This document shows positions 1-9,292 of a DNA stretch of 64,000 bases, one piece after another. A model generated the notes under the pieces. It was given only the letters and a program-made list of their open reading frames with translations, was not told the origin of the DNA and made no database searches. A program made the translations under genes and the position numbers. Source of the DNA: Archangium sp. (GTDB lineage: Bacteria > Myxococcota > Myxococcia > Myxococcales > Myxococcaceae); the NCBI GenBank assembly GCA_030695565.1, contig JAUYRZ010000039.1, positions 1 through 64,000 of the forward strand, read 5' to 3'. Numbering within the stretch: position 1 is the stretch's first letter; each line of letters begins with the position of its first letter.

Positions 1-2
1 GC

Positions 3-3000
3 ATTCTGCAGTCGGTGACGCGCCGGGTGTTCGCCACCGACGACGAGCTCAACACCTACTTCGCCGCCGACCCGATGATTCAGAAGCTGCGCAGCCTGAC
101 CGCGCAGTTGCTGGCCCTGCAGGACTCGGTGAAGGCCGACGAGCTCGACTCCCGCCTCAAGACGGCCAAGCAAGATGCGCTGCGGCAGTTGCGAGATCGC
201 AAGGATCTCTTCGACGGCGGCACCGCGGTGGTGAAGCTGGGCCCGTACCGCTTCAACGTGAACACCCAGCCGCTCGAAGCGACGGTCATTCCGCGCGACG
301 ACGGGCTGTACCTGCAGCTGTCGGGCTCCGATTACCTGCAGCGCCTCAGCGATCCCGACATCGACGCCGCGCGCGCCTATTGGGATCAGAACCTGCCCTC
401 CGAGTCGCCCGAGGTGTACCGCGGCGAGTTCCTCGCGCACTTGATCCTCAAGGCGGCGGAGTCGGGAGAGAAGGGCCTGACCCTGGCGGCGCTCCACGCC
501 GCTGAACGGGGCGCGGGGTTGTTGGCGATCACCCGTGAATGGAGTCAGCAGCGCCTCGACGATGGCTACGAGCGCGGTGTGCATGACTCCGACGCGGCGA
601 TCATCCTGGGGCAGCTGCTCAGGGTGTACGAAGGCGCGGATCTGCTGCGCTTTCCTTCGTGGCCTCGCACCCTGGCCACCCTGTGCTGGGCGGGCTGGCG
701 TGACGAGGCGCTGAAGACCGCCTTTCACCGGCGCGCGATGAGCCTGGGCCGGCTGCGTTCCCGGTACCCGGGAAGTGCGGCGCTCGAGACCGTGGCGCAC
801 GAGCTGCTTCCCTCGTTGAAGACCTTCGTGGAGGCCTCGCGCTTGAAGGTCAGCGCGCCCGAGCTCGCCGTCGCCGCGCGCTACCTCGCGGAAGAGTTGG
901 CCCAGGAGCCGCTGCGTTTCGTGGTCGCAGGTGATGCGATCGCGCTGCGTGACGATCTGTTCAGCGCCCTCGATCTCGCCGGGCAGCGCCTGGTGTTCGA
1001 AGATGATCTGCGCGCGCTCGAAGGTGATGTCGCCGGCCGCTTCCGCCTCTCGCGGGAGTGGCTCGAGGCCCACGCGAAGCAGGCGGGTCCCCGATCGGCA
1101 GACTGGCTGCTCGTGGTGCCCGAAGCGGCGGCCCTGATCGCAGCTGACGAACACGTGCTGTCACGCGACATCTCGTCGGCGCCGCTCGCTTTCGAGGCGA
1201 AGGGCCTGCTTGGCCAGCACCCGCGCATCACCTCGCAGACCCTCATGGTGCGCATCGACGAGCTCGAGCAGCGCATGACCTGGTTCCGCGAAGAGCGCAC
1301 GCCTTCCTGGCAGAAGTACCGCGCCCGGGTGCGGGTGCTGCTCGAGGAGGCTCGCCACAAGCTGCGCCTCGACGAGCTCAAGCCCAAGGTGCTCTCGAGC
1401 TTCGTGCGCAACCGGCTCATCGACGAGGTCTACCTGCCGTTGATCGGCGCCAACCTCGCCAAGCAGCTCGGCGTGGCCGGCGAGAACAAGCGCACCGATC
1501 GCATGGGCCTGCTGCTGCTCGTCTCACCGCCCGGCTACGGCAAGACCACGTTGATGGAGTACGTCGCCAGCCGTCTCGGCCTCACCTTCGTGAAGGTGAA
1601 CGGCCCCTCGTTGGGTCACGAGGTGGTCAGCGTCGATCCCACCGAGGCGCCCAACGCCACGGCGCGGCAAGAGGTCGATCGCATCAACTTCAGCTTCGAG
1701 CTGGGGAACAACGTGATGCTGTACCTGGACGACATTCAGCACACGAACCCCGAGCTGCTGCAGAAGTTCATCTCGTTGTGCGACGCCACCCGCAAGGTCG
1801 AAGGCGTGTGGAATGGCCGCACGCGCACCTACGATCTGCGCGGCAAGAAGTTCTGCGTGGTGATGGCCGGCAATCCGTACACCGAGTCGGGCGAGCGGTT
1901 CCGCATTCCCGACATGCTCGCCAACCGCGCCGACACCTACAACCTGGGCGACATCCTCGGCGGGAAGCAGGATCTCTTCGCGCTCAGCTACCTGGAGAAC
2001 GCGCTCACGGCGAACGCGGTCACCGCTCCGCTGCTCACCCGCTCCACGGGCGATCTGCACCGGGTGCTGGCGATGGCGCAGGGCGGGGCCATCTCGGTCA
2101 ACGAGATGGAGCACGGGTACAGCGCGGCCGAGCTGAACGAGATCGTCGAGGTCACCCGGCGCTTCTCGTACGTGCAGAAGACGCTCCTGATGGTGAACCA
2201 GGAGTACATCAAGAGCGCTTCGCAAGATGATCGGTTCCGCACCGAGCCGCCCTTCAAGCTGCAGGGCAGCTACCGCAACATGAGCAAGCTCGCGGAGAAG
2301 ATCGTCGCCGCGATGACCGACGCCGAGCTCGAGGTGTTGCTCGATGGCCACTACGCCTCTGAGTCGCAGACGCTCACCGCGGCTGCCGAGCAGAACCTGC
2401 TCAAGCTGGCGGAGTTGCGGAAGCGGCAGAGCCCGGTGCAGCGCACGCGGTGGGAAGAGCTCAAGCGCGGCTTCAAGCGCATCCAGGTGCAGGGTGGGGC
2501 GGAGGACGATCCCGTGGTGCGGGTGACGGGCTCGATTGCTTCACTCGGCGTGGAGCTGGGTCAGCTCAAGGACGTGATGATCGAGGCGGCGTCTCGCAAG
2601 GCGCCCACCGAGTCAGCAGAGCCGAAGGTGGATCTGGTGGGTCCGCGGATCGATGCGCTGGTGGCGGCCATCTCTCAGCCTCGACCTGATGTGAGCGCGC
2701 GGCTCGAGGGGCTGCGGGAAGCCGTGCTCACCCTCGGGAAGTCGCTCGCGAAGAACAATGTGCCGGCGGTCGACCTGACTCCGTATCTGGAGAAGTTGTC
2801 GGAGGCCGTTCGCGTTCAGCCGGTCGCTGCTCCCGCTGCGGCGCCGGTGGACCTGGGGCCGGTGTTGGAACAGCTCGCTTTGAACGCGAAGAACCAGGCC
2901 CAGCACTCCGAGCATGACGGCGCGTTCCGGGAGGAGGTCGCCATGCAGATGTTGCTCATTCAGGAGCGGCTGTCGGAGCTCGCGCTGGCCGCTCGCACCG

Positions 3001-3119
3001 TGCTGCAGGCTGATTCGGAGGGCAGCGTGAAGGCCATGACCGTGTGGCAACACACCAAGGAGGCGCTCGAGTTGTTGAAGGCTTTGCCTTCTCGTGGCCG
3101 GAAACCTCGGGCTCGGTAA
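3..3119 (+). CDS. DNA repair ATPase-like AAA+ protein, 5' end missing
   Basis: The frame is open from base 3, so the N-terminus almost certainly lies outside the window. A GTG at 15 is the first in-frame start-like codon, and numbering here starts there. A Walker A motif (SPPGYGKTTL, Lys near residue 510) and a Walker B-like motif (MLYLDDIQHT, near 571-580) mark an AAA+ ATPase core. A long helical region precedes it, and the C-terminal 250 residues look coiled-coil-like with Ala/Pro linkers. From family knowledge it resembles the very large myxobacterial proteins annotated 'DNA repair ATPase', usually well over 1500 residues. The substrate is unknown and the repair label is inherited rather than shown. 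A palindromic repeat follows the stop directly. Confidence 0.75.
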   Translation: MLQSVTRRVFATDDELNTYFAADPMIQKLRSLTAQLLALQDSVKADELDSRLKTAKQDALRQLRDRKDLFDGGTAVVKLGPYRFNVNTQPLEATVIPRDDGLYLQLSGSDYLQRLSDPDIDAARAYWDQNLPSESPEVYRGEFLAHLILKAAESGEKGLTLAALHAAERGAGLLAITREWSQQRLDDGYERGVHDSDAAIILGQLLRVYEGADLLRFPSWPRTLATLCWAGWRDEALKTAFHRRAMSLGRLRSRYPGSAALETVAHELLPSLKTFVEASRLKVSAPELAVAARYLAEELAQEPLRFVVAGDAIALRDDLFSALDLAGQRLVFEDDLRALEGDVAGRFRLSREWLEAHAKQAGPRSADWLLVVPEAAALIAADEHVLSRDISSAPLAFEAKGLLGQHPRITSQTLMVRIDELEQRMTWFREERTPSWQKYRARVRVLLEEARHKLRLDELKPKVLSSFVRNRLIDEVYLPLIGANLAKQLGVAGENKRTDRMGLLLLVSPPGYGKTTLMEYVASRLGLTFVKVNGPSLGHEVVSVDPTEAPNATARQEVDRINFSFELGNNVMLYLDDIQHTNPELLQKFISLCDATRKVEGVWNGRTRTYDLRGKKFCVVMAGNPYTESGERFRIPDMLANRADTYNLGDILGGKQDLFALSYLENALTANAVTAPLLTRSTGDLHRVLAMAQGGAISVNEMEHGYSAAELNEIVEVTRRFSYVQKTLLMVNQEYIKSASQDDRFRTEPPFKLQGSYRNMSKLAEKIVAAMTDAELEVLLDGHYASESQTLTAAAEQNLLKLAELRKRQSPVQRTRWEELKRGFKRIQVQGGAEDDPVVRVTGSIASLGVELGQLKDVMIEAASRKAPTESAEPKVDLVGPRIDALVAAISQPRPDVSARLEGLREAVLTLGKSLAKNNVPAVDLTPYLEKLSEAVRVQPVAAPAAAPVDLGPVLEQLALNAKNQAQHSEHDGAFREEVAMQMLLIQERLSELALAARTVLQADSEGSVKAMTVWQHTKEALELLKALPSRGRKPRAR

Positions 3120-3120
3120 G

Positions 3121-3166
3121 CCCTCTCCCCGACCCTCTCCCCCTCGGGGAGAGGGAGATTGGGGCG
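3121..3166. repeat. Dispersed intergenic palindromic element, copy A
   Basis: Perfect 10-bp arms CCCTCTCCCC and GGGGAGAGGG lie at 3133-3142 and 3146-3155 around a 3-base loop. A G-rich tail follows (AGATTGGGGCG). Related copies occur elsewhere in intergenic DNA of this window. There is no T-run, so a simple intrinsic terminator is unlikely. Confidence 0.75.
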
Positions 3167-3190
3167 AAAGAGAATGGTAGAGCAGGGCTC

Positions 3191-4318
3191 ATGAAGCTCC
3201 GGGTCTTCGCCATTGCGTTCTTCGTCTCTGCCTGGTTCGGATGTCAGTGCGGGCCCACCTCGAACGATCCATGTGAAGGCGTGCGCTGCGGCACCGGGCT
3301 CACCTGCGATCCGCTCACCGGCAAGTGCGCCACGCCCCTCGGCTCAGGTCTCGGCGGCGGAGCGGGTGGCGGCTCCGCTTCGGGCGGCGGCTCGGGTCAA
3401 GACGCGGGCAGTGGCTGCGCGATGACCTGCTTCGGCACCACGCCCATCTGCGATCCCGCCACCAACAGCTGCAAGACCTGCACGGAGACCGCAGGCTGCA
3501 GCGGCGCGACGCCGATCTGTCAGACCATCTCGAACGCGGGCCTGGGCAAGTGCGTGGTGTGCACCGTGGGCAATGGCTGCAGCGGCTCGACCCCCGCGTG
3601 CGACCCGACCGTCTTCCCCAACGGCGCCTGCGTGCAGTGCGTCTCGCCCGACGACTGCCCGGTGCCCGGCAGCGTCTGCGATCTGGGCACCAACACCTGC
3701 ATGGCCGGCAACACCGGCGGCGGTGGTGGCGGCTCGGGCCAGCCCACCTTCGACGACGCAGGCATGACCAGCCGCTGCTTGCCGTTCGACGCGGGCACCA
3801 TGTCGTGCACCTCCGAGTGCCCCAAGGGCTACGAGTGCATCAGCAACCAGTGCCAGCTGCGCGGGCGCTCGGGCCCGGTGCAGGTCACCTTGCGCTTCAA
3901 CCAGCCGCAGGATCTCGATCTGCACCTGGTCGAGCCGCTGCCCGATGGAGGCACCTGCGAAATCTACTACGCCAAGCCGGGCATCAACCCCAACGCGCCG
4001 CCGCTGCCGTTCCCCATTCCCATCCCGAACTGTGGAGCGAAGGGCTGGCTCGACGTCGACTCGAATGCCGCGTGTGAGATCGACAACATCAACGTGGAGA
4101 ACATCATCTACTCGCCGGGCGTCACCCCCACCGGCGGCCCGTACATCGTGCGCGTCGTGTACTACCAGCACTGCTCGGGCCCGGGCCCCATCCCCTACGA
4201 GGTCGAGGTGCGGGCCAACGGGATCACGCGCTGGTACTGCGGGCAGTTTCAGCCCGGCGACGCGAACGGCGGCAACCAGGGCGCGGGCCGCACGATCACC
4301 ACCTTCAACCTGCCCTGA
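3191..4318 (+). CDS. Cys-rich secreted lipoprotein-like protein
   Basis: The protein is 375 residues if started at ATG 3191, which gives a clean export signal (MKLRVFAIAFFVSAWFGC) ending in a weak lipobox Cys. An upstream in-frame start would lack a signal. The N-terminal half is Cys-rich with repeated CDP-T and CV-C patterns. Two Gly/Ser-rich linkers (around residues 54-75 and 175-185) separate it from a C-terminal beta-type domain beginning near VQVTLRFNQPQDLDLHLVEP. The general plan of lipid anchor, Cys-rich modules and a sandwich domain is common in myxobacterial surface proteins. No enzymatic motif was recognised. It probably sits on the outer membrane or cell surface. Confidence 0.75.
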   Translation: MKLRVFAIAFFVSAWFGCQCGPTSNDPCEGVRCGTGLTCDPLTGKCATPLGSGLGGGAGGGSASGGGSGQDAGSGCAMTCFGTTPICDPATNSCKTCTETAGCSGATPICQTISNAGLGKCVVCTVGNGCSGSTPACDPTVFPNGACVQCVSPDDCPVPGSVCDLGTNTCMAGNTGGGGGGSGQPTFDDAGMTSRCLPFDAGTMSCTSECPKGYECISNQCQLRGRSGPVQVTLRFNQPQDLDLHLVEPLPDGGTCEIYYAKPGINPNAPPLPFPIPIPNCGAKGWLDVDSNAACEIDNINVENIIYSPGVTPTGGPYIVRVVYYQHCSGPGPIPYEVEVRANGITRWYCGQFQPGDANGGNQGAGRTITTFNLP

Positions 4319-4435
4319 AGGGCCTCCGATCGAGGTGAACTCCACCGAAGAGGGCCCCCCTTCTCGGTTCGGTTGCCCGCTCGGCGTGAGACTCAAGAAC
4401 CCGGGCTCATCGGACGCAGGCGTTGCTAGGCTCGC

Positions 4436-4957
4436 ATGATGAGCCAACAACTCATCGTCCTCGATTCACCGCCTGACGAGTCATCCCCCTGGGCACAGGA
4501 GGTCTTCAAGCGCGCACACTTCAAGCCAGTGTCGAACGACGCCATCGGTGATGCGATGGGCGAAGACGAAGCGGCCCGCAAGGTGCTCCTGCAGGTGAAG
4601 GACCCCGTGCTCGAGGCTGAGAAGCTGGCGCCGCATTACCGGCGGGTCTTCGAAGCGGCTCACGGCCAGGAGCCGAAGCTCGGTTTGTACGGCACTGCGT
4701 GGCTCGTCTACACCCAGCCCATCGCCGCCTGCGTGGTCGACTGGTCGTCGGTGGAGAAGCTCGCCGCCAACACCGCTCAGGGCGCGGAGCGCGTTCCGTA
4801 CGAACACTTTCGCAAGTCGGCGCACGACTTCGTCGCCGCGCGCGTGAAGAAGTACCTGAGCGCTGATCGGTACCTCGAGCTCCCGCCAGGGCTCAACCCC
4901 CAGCAGAAGGTCGACGCGACGCTGGCCTTCCTTCGCCAGCGTTCGTTGATCGACTGA
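4436..4957 (+). CDS. Hypothetical protein, 173 aa
   Basis: The frame begins ATG ATG; either the first or second Met could be used. The product starts MMSQQLIVLDSPPDES, is soluble, and shows no signal peptide or membrane segment. Codon use has the strong third-position GC of real genes here. I do not recognise the family. It converges on the giant helical-repeat gene, with only 3 bases between the two stops. Confidence 0.6.
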   Translation: MMSQQLIVLDSPPDESSPWAQEVFKRAHFKPVSNDAIGDAMGEDEAARKVLLQVKDPVLEAEKLAPHYRRVFEAAHGQEPKLGLYGTAWLVYTQPIAACVVDWSSVEKLAANTAQGAERVPYEHFRKSAHDFVAARVKKYLSADRYLELPPGLNPQQKVDATLAFLRQRSLID

Positions 4958-4960
4958 GGC

Positions 4961-7900
4961 TTACGCGGCCATTCCGGTGAACTGTTCGCCGAAGTCCTGA
5001 ATCTCCTGAACGAACTGCACGGTCTCGTTCAGGCCTTCGCCGATGCCGATGATCACCTTGAGGGGCTGAGCGGCCGCCTGGAACGGCGGGAAGATGCTCG
5101 CGCCGTTCACCACCAGGCTGGCAGCGTCGATGGCGGTGGTGAGCCCGTCTTCGCCGTTCTTGAAGTCGTTGAAGAGCTCGACACCATCTTCGACCAGGCC
5201 GATGGCCGGACCGACCACGGGGATGGAGCGGAAGCCCGCCTTGGCGACCACGCTGGCGATCTTCTTCTCGAGGAACTCCTTCACCGGGGCAGGCAGCGCC
5301 TCGACGAACTGCTTCATCAAGCGGCCCACGGCCTCGAGACCTTCCTTGCCGATGGGGAGCTCCTTGGGGCCCCAGTTGAAGCCCAGGGCGCCGTACGGGC
5401 CGACCTCGAAGTGGTCGCCCATGGTGAGCAGCGAGCCGAAGGCGTTGCCCAGTTCTTTGACCGCGCCGACCACGTCGCCTTCGGCCAGCTTCTCGACGGC
5501 GGTGAAGATGTGTTCGACCGAGCCCGACTTGACCAGCGACTCGTTGAGCTCGTGATCCGAGAAGAAGGCGCCGACGGAACCGGGCAGGTGCGAGAGCGTA
5601 TCGAGAAAGGAGATCGCGAGATCCGGGCTCTGATCAGCGATGACGCGGCCGGCGTTGGCGAGGCCCTTGATCCAATCGGCCGGGTTGCCGCTCTTGAACG
5701 CCGCGAAGGCGTCGCCGATCGCGTCGCGCACTTCGGGGTCGCCCATCGCGTCGACCACGCCCGAGAGCACGGTGCGCAGCTCGGGGCTCAGGCCCATCTT
5801 GTCGCCCAGGGTGTCGATGATCTTGGTGCGCAGCCCGTCGGGCAGATCGGCGGCGATGGCGCCCAGGCCCTTGATGGCCTCGCCCCAGCGCTGGTTCGCG
5901 AGATCGTCGATGAGCTCGAAGGTGTCGCCGATGACGGCGCCCATCGAGACGATGTCGTCGGCGCTCTCGATGCCGAACTCCTTTAACTTCGCAGAGAGCT
6001 TCGGATCCTTGATGATCGCCGCGGCGATGTCGTGAATGAGCGGGCTGTCGGAGCCGGTGCGCAGGCCTTCACCCAGCTCGCGCAGGGCGCCCGTCACGTC
6101 GCCATTGAGCAGCTTGCTGGCGACGTCCTTCACGTCGGGGTCGGTGAGGAAGTTCTTCACCGTGGCCGGGTCGGTCAGCAGCGTGCGCGCGAGGCCCTCG
6201 GGGAGCTTGCCGGCGATGGTGGTGATGGCCCTGGTGACCAGCTCGGGGGCGGCGCCGATGACCTGGCCCAGCTCCTTGAGCGCGTCTTGCGGCTTGCCCT
6301 CGGCGAACGCCTTGGCGGCGTTGACGAGGTGGGGGAGCGCTTGACCCGCTTCCTTGAACATCGTGGGTGTCAGGCCCAGACCTTCGAGCCGCCTCTGCAC
6401 GCTCGGGGGGAGCTGGGCGTAGATCGCCTCGCCCACCTTGTTGAGCAGCTCGGGCGCGGCGCTGGCGGCCTGCCCCATCGAGTCGAGCGCCTCCTGCCAC
6501 TTGATGGGCTTGGCGGTGAGGTGCCGTGCCGCGTCGAGCAGGTGGGGCGAAGCCGCGCCCGCTTCGATCAGATCAGCCGGCGTGAGCTTGACCGCCTCGA
6601 GCGCCTTCTTCACCGCCGGATCGTTGGCGACCACCTTCAACACCGCGTCGCGCGCAGCGTCGTTGTGGAGCAGGGTGCTCGCGCCATCGAGCAGCTTGCC
6701 GTCGAGCAATTGATTGATGCCGTCGTGCAACGTGGCATCGCCCGCCAGTGAGGCGGCGACTGCGGGGTCGGTGAGCAGGTTCTTCGCGAGGCCGTCAGGC
6801 AGGGCCTTGCCCGCGTTCTGGATGAGCTTGGTGGCGAGCGTGGGCGCCTTTTCTCCAGCGTCGAGCACGGCGTCGATCGCGCCCTTCCAGTCGCCCTTGA
6901 CTGCCTTCTTCCCAGCGGTGACCAGGTCAGGGAGCGCCAGCGGCGCTTCCTTGATGTCGGCTGCGGTGACGCCCAGCTTGGTGAGTCCTTCCTTCAGTGC
7001 GGGGGGCAGCTTGTCGAAGATCGCGCCGCCGATCTTCGAGAGCAGCGCAGGCGCAGCGGCGCCGGCTTTCCCGAGCGACTCGAGGGCCTGCTGCGGCTGG
7101 CCATCGGCGAGCTGCTTCATCGCGTCGAGCACGTGCGGAGCGGCCGCACCGGCCTGCTTGAGATCGGCGTTGGTGAGCCCGACCTTCTGGAGCGCCTGCT
7201 TCACGTCGGCGTTCTTCGCCACCACGTCGAGCACGCCGTCACGCACGGTCTCGTTGCGCAGGATGTTGGAGAGCCCGCCGACCACATCGCCATCGAGCAT
7301 CTGCTTCACGGCGCCATGGAACTGAGGATCGGTGATGAGCTGCCTGGCCAGCTTCGCGTCGCTGAGCAGATCCTTCACGGGCCCGGCAGGCAGCTGATCG
7401 GCGATGCCCCTGGTGATCTTCGCGGTGAGCACCGGCGCCTTCTCGGCCGCGTTGCGCAGCGCCGCGAGGGCACCGGGGATGTCGTTCTTGGCGACGGCCT
7501 GCACGGCCTTGAAGACGTCGGGCAGGGCGTCAGCGCCTTCTTTGAGCTCGACCGCGTTGAGCCCGAGCTCCTTCATGTCGCTGGCGAACTTCGTGTCGGT
7601 GAAGGCGGCATCGATGACCGCTTCACGCAGCGGCTTGTTGCTGGCCACCGAACCCAGCGCCTTGGCGACGTCACCATTGGCGAGCGCCCGCAGCGCGTCG
7701 GGGCTGCCCTTCGCCAACTGCGCGGCGACCTTGGGATCGGTGAGGATCGACTTCGCCACACCGTCTTCCAGACCGCTGGCGGCTTTCACCACGGCCTTGG
7801 CGACCAGCTCGGGCGCCTTGGTGGCAGCATCGGCGAGCGCGTTGAGCGCGGCCCTGGTGTCGGGCGGCTCCTTCGAGAAGGCCTGTGCGGCGTCGATGAG

Positions 7901-9130
7901 GCTGGGCAGCGCATCACCCGCCTGCTTGAGGTCGGCTTCAGTCAGGCCGAGCTTGGTGACCTGGGCCTTGAAGGCGTCGTCTTTCATCGCGGCGCTGATC
8001 ACCGGGTCGCGCAGGTCTTTGTTGCCGAGCAGCTGCTCGAGCGCCCTGGGGCCATCCTTCAGCGCGGTCTTGATCGCGTCAGGGCCGGCCTTGGCGATGG
8101 CGAGCGCGGCTTTGGGATCGGAGAGGATGGTCTTCGCGAGCCCGTCGGGCAGCCTGACGGCGGCGGCTTCGATGGCCTTGGCGACCACCTCAGGCGCCTG
8201 CTTGGCGGCATCGGCCAACGCGTCGATCGCGCCGAGGCCGTCGTCTTTGGCGAGCTTCTCGGCCGCTTCGATGATCGAGGGCAGGGCGTCGCCGACGGAC
8301 TTGAGGTCGGCGGTGGTGAGGCCGAGCTGCTTGATGTTGCCGGCGAAGCCCTCGTCCTTCATGGCGGCCGTGAGCACCGCGTCGCGCAGCGGCTTGTCGG
8401 CGGCGAGGCCCTTGAGGGCGGGGCCGATCTTGCCGTCGATGATCTTGTCGATGGCGCCGGGGGCAGACTTGAAGAGCTGATCGACCACCTTCGGGTCGGA
8501 GAGGATCTCCTTCGCGGGGCCGGTGAGGTGTTCCTTGGCGAGCCCTTCGATGGCGCTCTTGGCGAGATCGACGGCGCCCTTACGGCCCGCGGCCTCGAGG
8601 CTCTTCACGGCCTCGTCCCACTTGCCGTCAGCGGCGGCTTCTCCAGCCTTTTTCAGCTCGGGCAGCGCCTGCTTGCCGGCCTCGAGCAGGTCTTCGTCTT
8701 TGAGGCCGAGCTTGGTGAGCGCGGTGTGGGCCTTCTCGCCCAGCTGCTCGACGGCGGACTTCTTCTTGGCCTCGATCTGCTTGTTGGGGTTCTGCTGGAG
8801 GTCGGTCGCCTTGAAGGTCTTGGCGTCGGAGGCGATCTGCAGCGGCTTGAGGTTCGCGCCGGTGGCCGAGAGGCTCCTGGCCTTCAGCGCAGAGCCGAGG
8901 CCGGTCGACAGCTCGTCTTTGCCGAAGCCCTTCTTGGCGCGCACCTGAACGGCAGCCTTGGCAGCGGCGGCTTCAGCAGCCTTCTTCGCAGCAGCAGCGG
9001 CGGCCTTCTTGGCAGCGGCTTCAGCGGCCTTGCGGGCGGCTTCTTCGGCGGCCTTGCGAGCGCGCTCCTGGGCGGCACGGATGGCGGCTTCACGGGCGGC
9101 GGCGGCGGCGGCAGCGTCGATGGTGCTCAC
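4961..9130 (-). CDS. Giant alpha-helical repeat protein, 1389 aa
   Basis: GTG at 9130 is chosen because AGGGAGA lies just upstream on the minus strand; the frame continues further 5' without coding character. Residues 1-65 are almost entirely Ala/Lys/Glu/Arg, a probable long helix. From about residue 141 a unit of roughly 110-125 residues recurs about nine times. Each unit carries a variant of LGLTxADLKxAGDALP and most also an LPxGLAKxLLTDPK-like segment. The last 190 residues differ, being Gly- and hydrophobic-rich (SIPVVGPAIGLVEDGVELF, then a helical end). There is no signal peptide. Units have clearly diverged, so the array is old. It could be a scaffold or a secreted or surface protein with a membrane-active end. 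The function is unknown. Confidence 0.8.
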   Translation of the reverse strand: MSTIDAAAAAAAREAAIRAAQERARKAAEEAARKAAEAAAKKAAAAAAKKAAEAAAAKAAVQVRAKKGFGKDELSTGLGSALKARSLSATGANLKPLQIASDAKTFKATDLQQNPNKQIEAKKKSAVEQLGEKAHTALTKLGLKDEDLLEAGKQALPELKKAGEAAADGKWDEAVKSLEAAGRKGAVDLAKSAIEGLAKEHLTGPAKEILSDPKVVDQLFKSAPGAIDKIIDGKIGPALKGLAADKPLRDAVLTAAMKDEGFAGNIKQLGLTTADLKSVGDALPSIIEAAEKLAKDDGLGAIDALADAAKQAPEVVAKAIEAAAVRLPDGLAKTILSDPKAALAIAKAGPDAIKTALKDGPRALEQLLGNKDLRDPVISAAMKDDAFKAQVTKLGLTEADLKQAGDALPSLIDAAQAFSKEPPDTRAALNALADAATKAPELVAKAVVKAASGLEDGVAKSILTDPKVAAQLAKGSPDALRALANGDVAKALGSVASNKPLREAVIDAAFTDTKFASDMKELGLNAVELKEGADALPDVFKAVQAVAKNDIPGALAALRNAAEKAPVLTAKITRGIADQLPAGPVKDLLSDAKLARQLITDPQFHGAVKQMLDGDVVGGLSNILRNETVRDGVLDVVAKNADVKQALQKVGLTNADLKQAGAAAPHVLDAMKQLADGQPQQALESLGKAGAAAPALLSKIGGAIFDKLPPALKEGLTKLGVTAADIKEAPLALPDLVTAGKKAVKGDWKGAIDAVLDAGEKAPTLATKLIQNAGKALPDGLAKNLLTDPAVAASLAGDATLHDGINQLLDGKLLDGASTLLHNDAARDAVLKVVANDPAVKKALEAVKLTPADLIEAGAASPHLLDAARHLTAKPIKWQEALDSMGQAASAAPELLNKVGEAIYAQLPPSVQRRLEGLGLTPTMFKEAGQALPHLVNAAKAFAEGKPQDALKELGQVIGAAPELVTRAITTIAGKLPEGLARTLLTDPATVKNFLTDPDVKDVASKLLNGDVTGALRELGEGLRTGSDSPLIHDIAAAIIKDPKLSAKLKEFGIESADDIVSMGAVIGDTFELIDDLANQRWGEAIKGLGAIAADLPDGLRTKIIDTLGDKMGLSPELRTVLSGVVDAMGDPEVRDAIGDAFAAFKSGNPADWIKGLANAGRVIADQSPDLAISFLDTLSHLPGSVGAFFSDHELNESLVKSGSVEHIFTAVEKLAEGDVVGAVKELGNAFGSLLTMGDHFEVGPYGALGFNWGPKELPIGKEGLEAVGRLMKQFVEALPAPVKEFLEKKIASVVAKAGFRSIPVVGPAIGLVEDGVELFNDFKNGEDGLTTAIDAASLVVNGASIFPPFQAAAQPLKVIIGIGEGLNETVQFVQEIQDFGEQFTGMAA

Positions 9131-9229
9131 GGTCAATCTCCCTGCGCAAAAGGGCGCGAATGGTTCTCTGAGCGGGAGTGGACCTGAATTTCGCCTGAAA
9201 TGATCCTTCTCTTTACGCCTACATTGTCG

Positions 9230-9263
9230 CCCTCTCCGCTCGGGAGAGGGTAGGGGTGAGGGC
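9230..9263. repeat. Dispersed intergenic palindromic element, copy B
   Basis: Arms CCCTCTCC (9230-9237) and GGAGAGGG (9243-9250) are followed by the tail TAGGGGTGAGGGC. It lies in the divergent gap between the helical-repeat gene and the APH-like gene. Confidence 0.7.
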
Positions 9264-9292
9264 GGTACGAAGGTGAGATGCTGTGAGGACGA

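Noticed and set aside
3133-3155. Intrinsic terminator after the ATPase gene
   Set aside because: The hairpin is strong but has no T-run and is one copy of a dispersed repeat family.
7133-9187. 684-codon frame antisense to the helical-repeat gene
   Set aside because: It mirrors the repeat structure of the opposite strand and has no start site or domain; GC-bias shadow.
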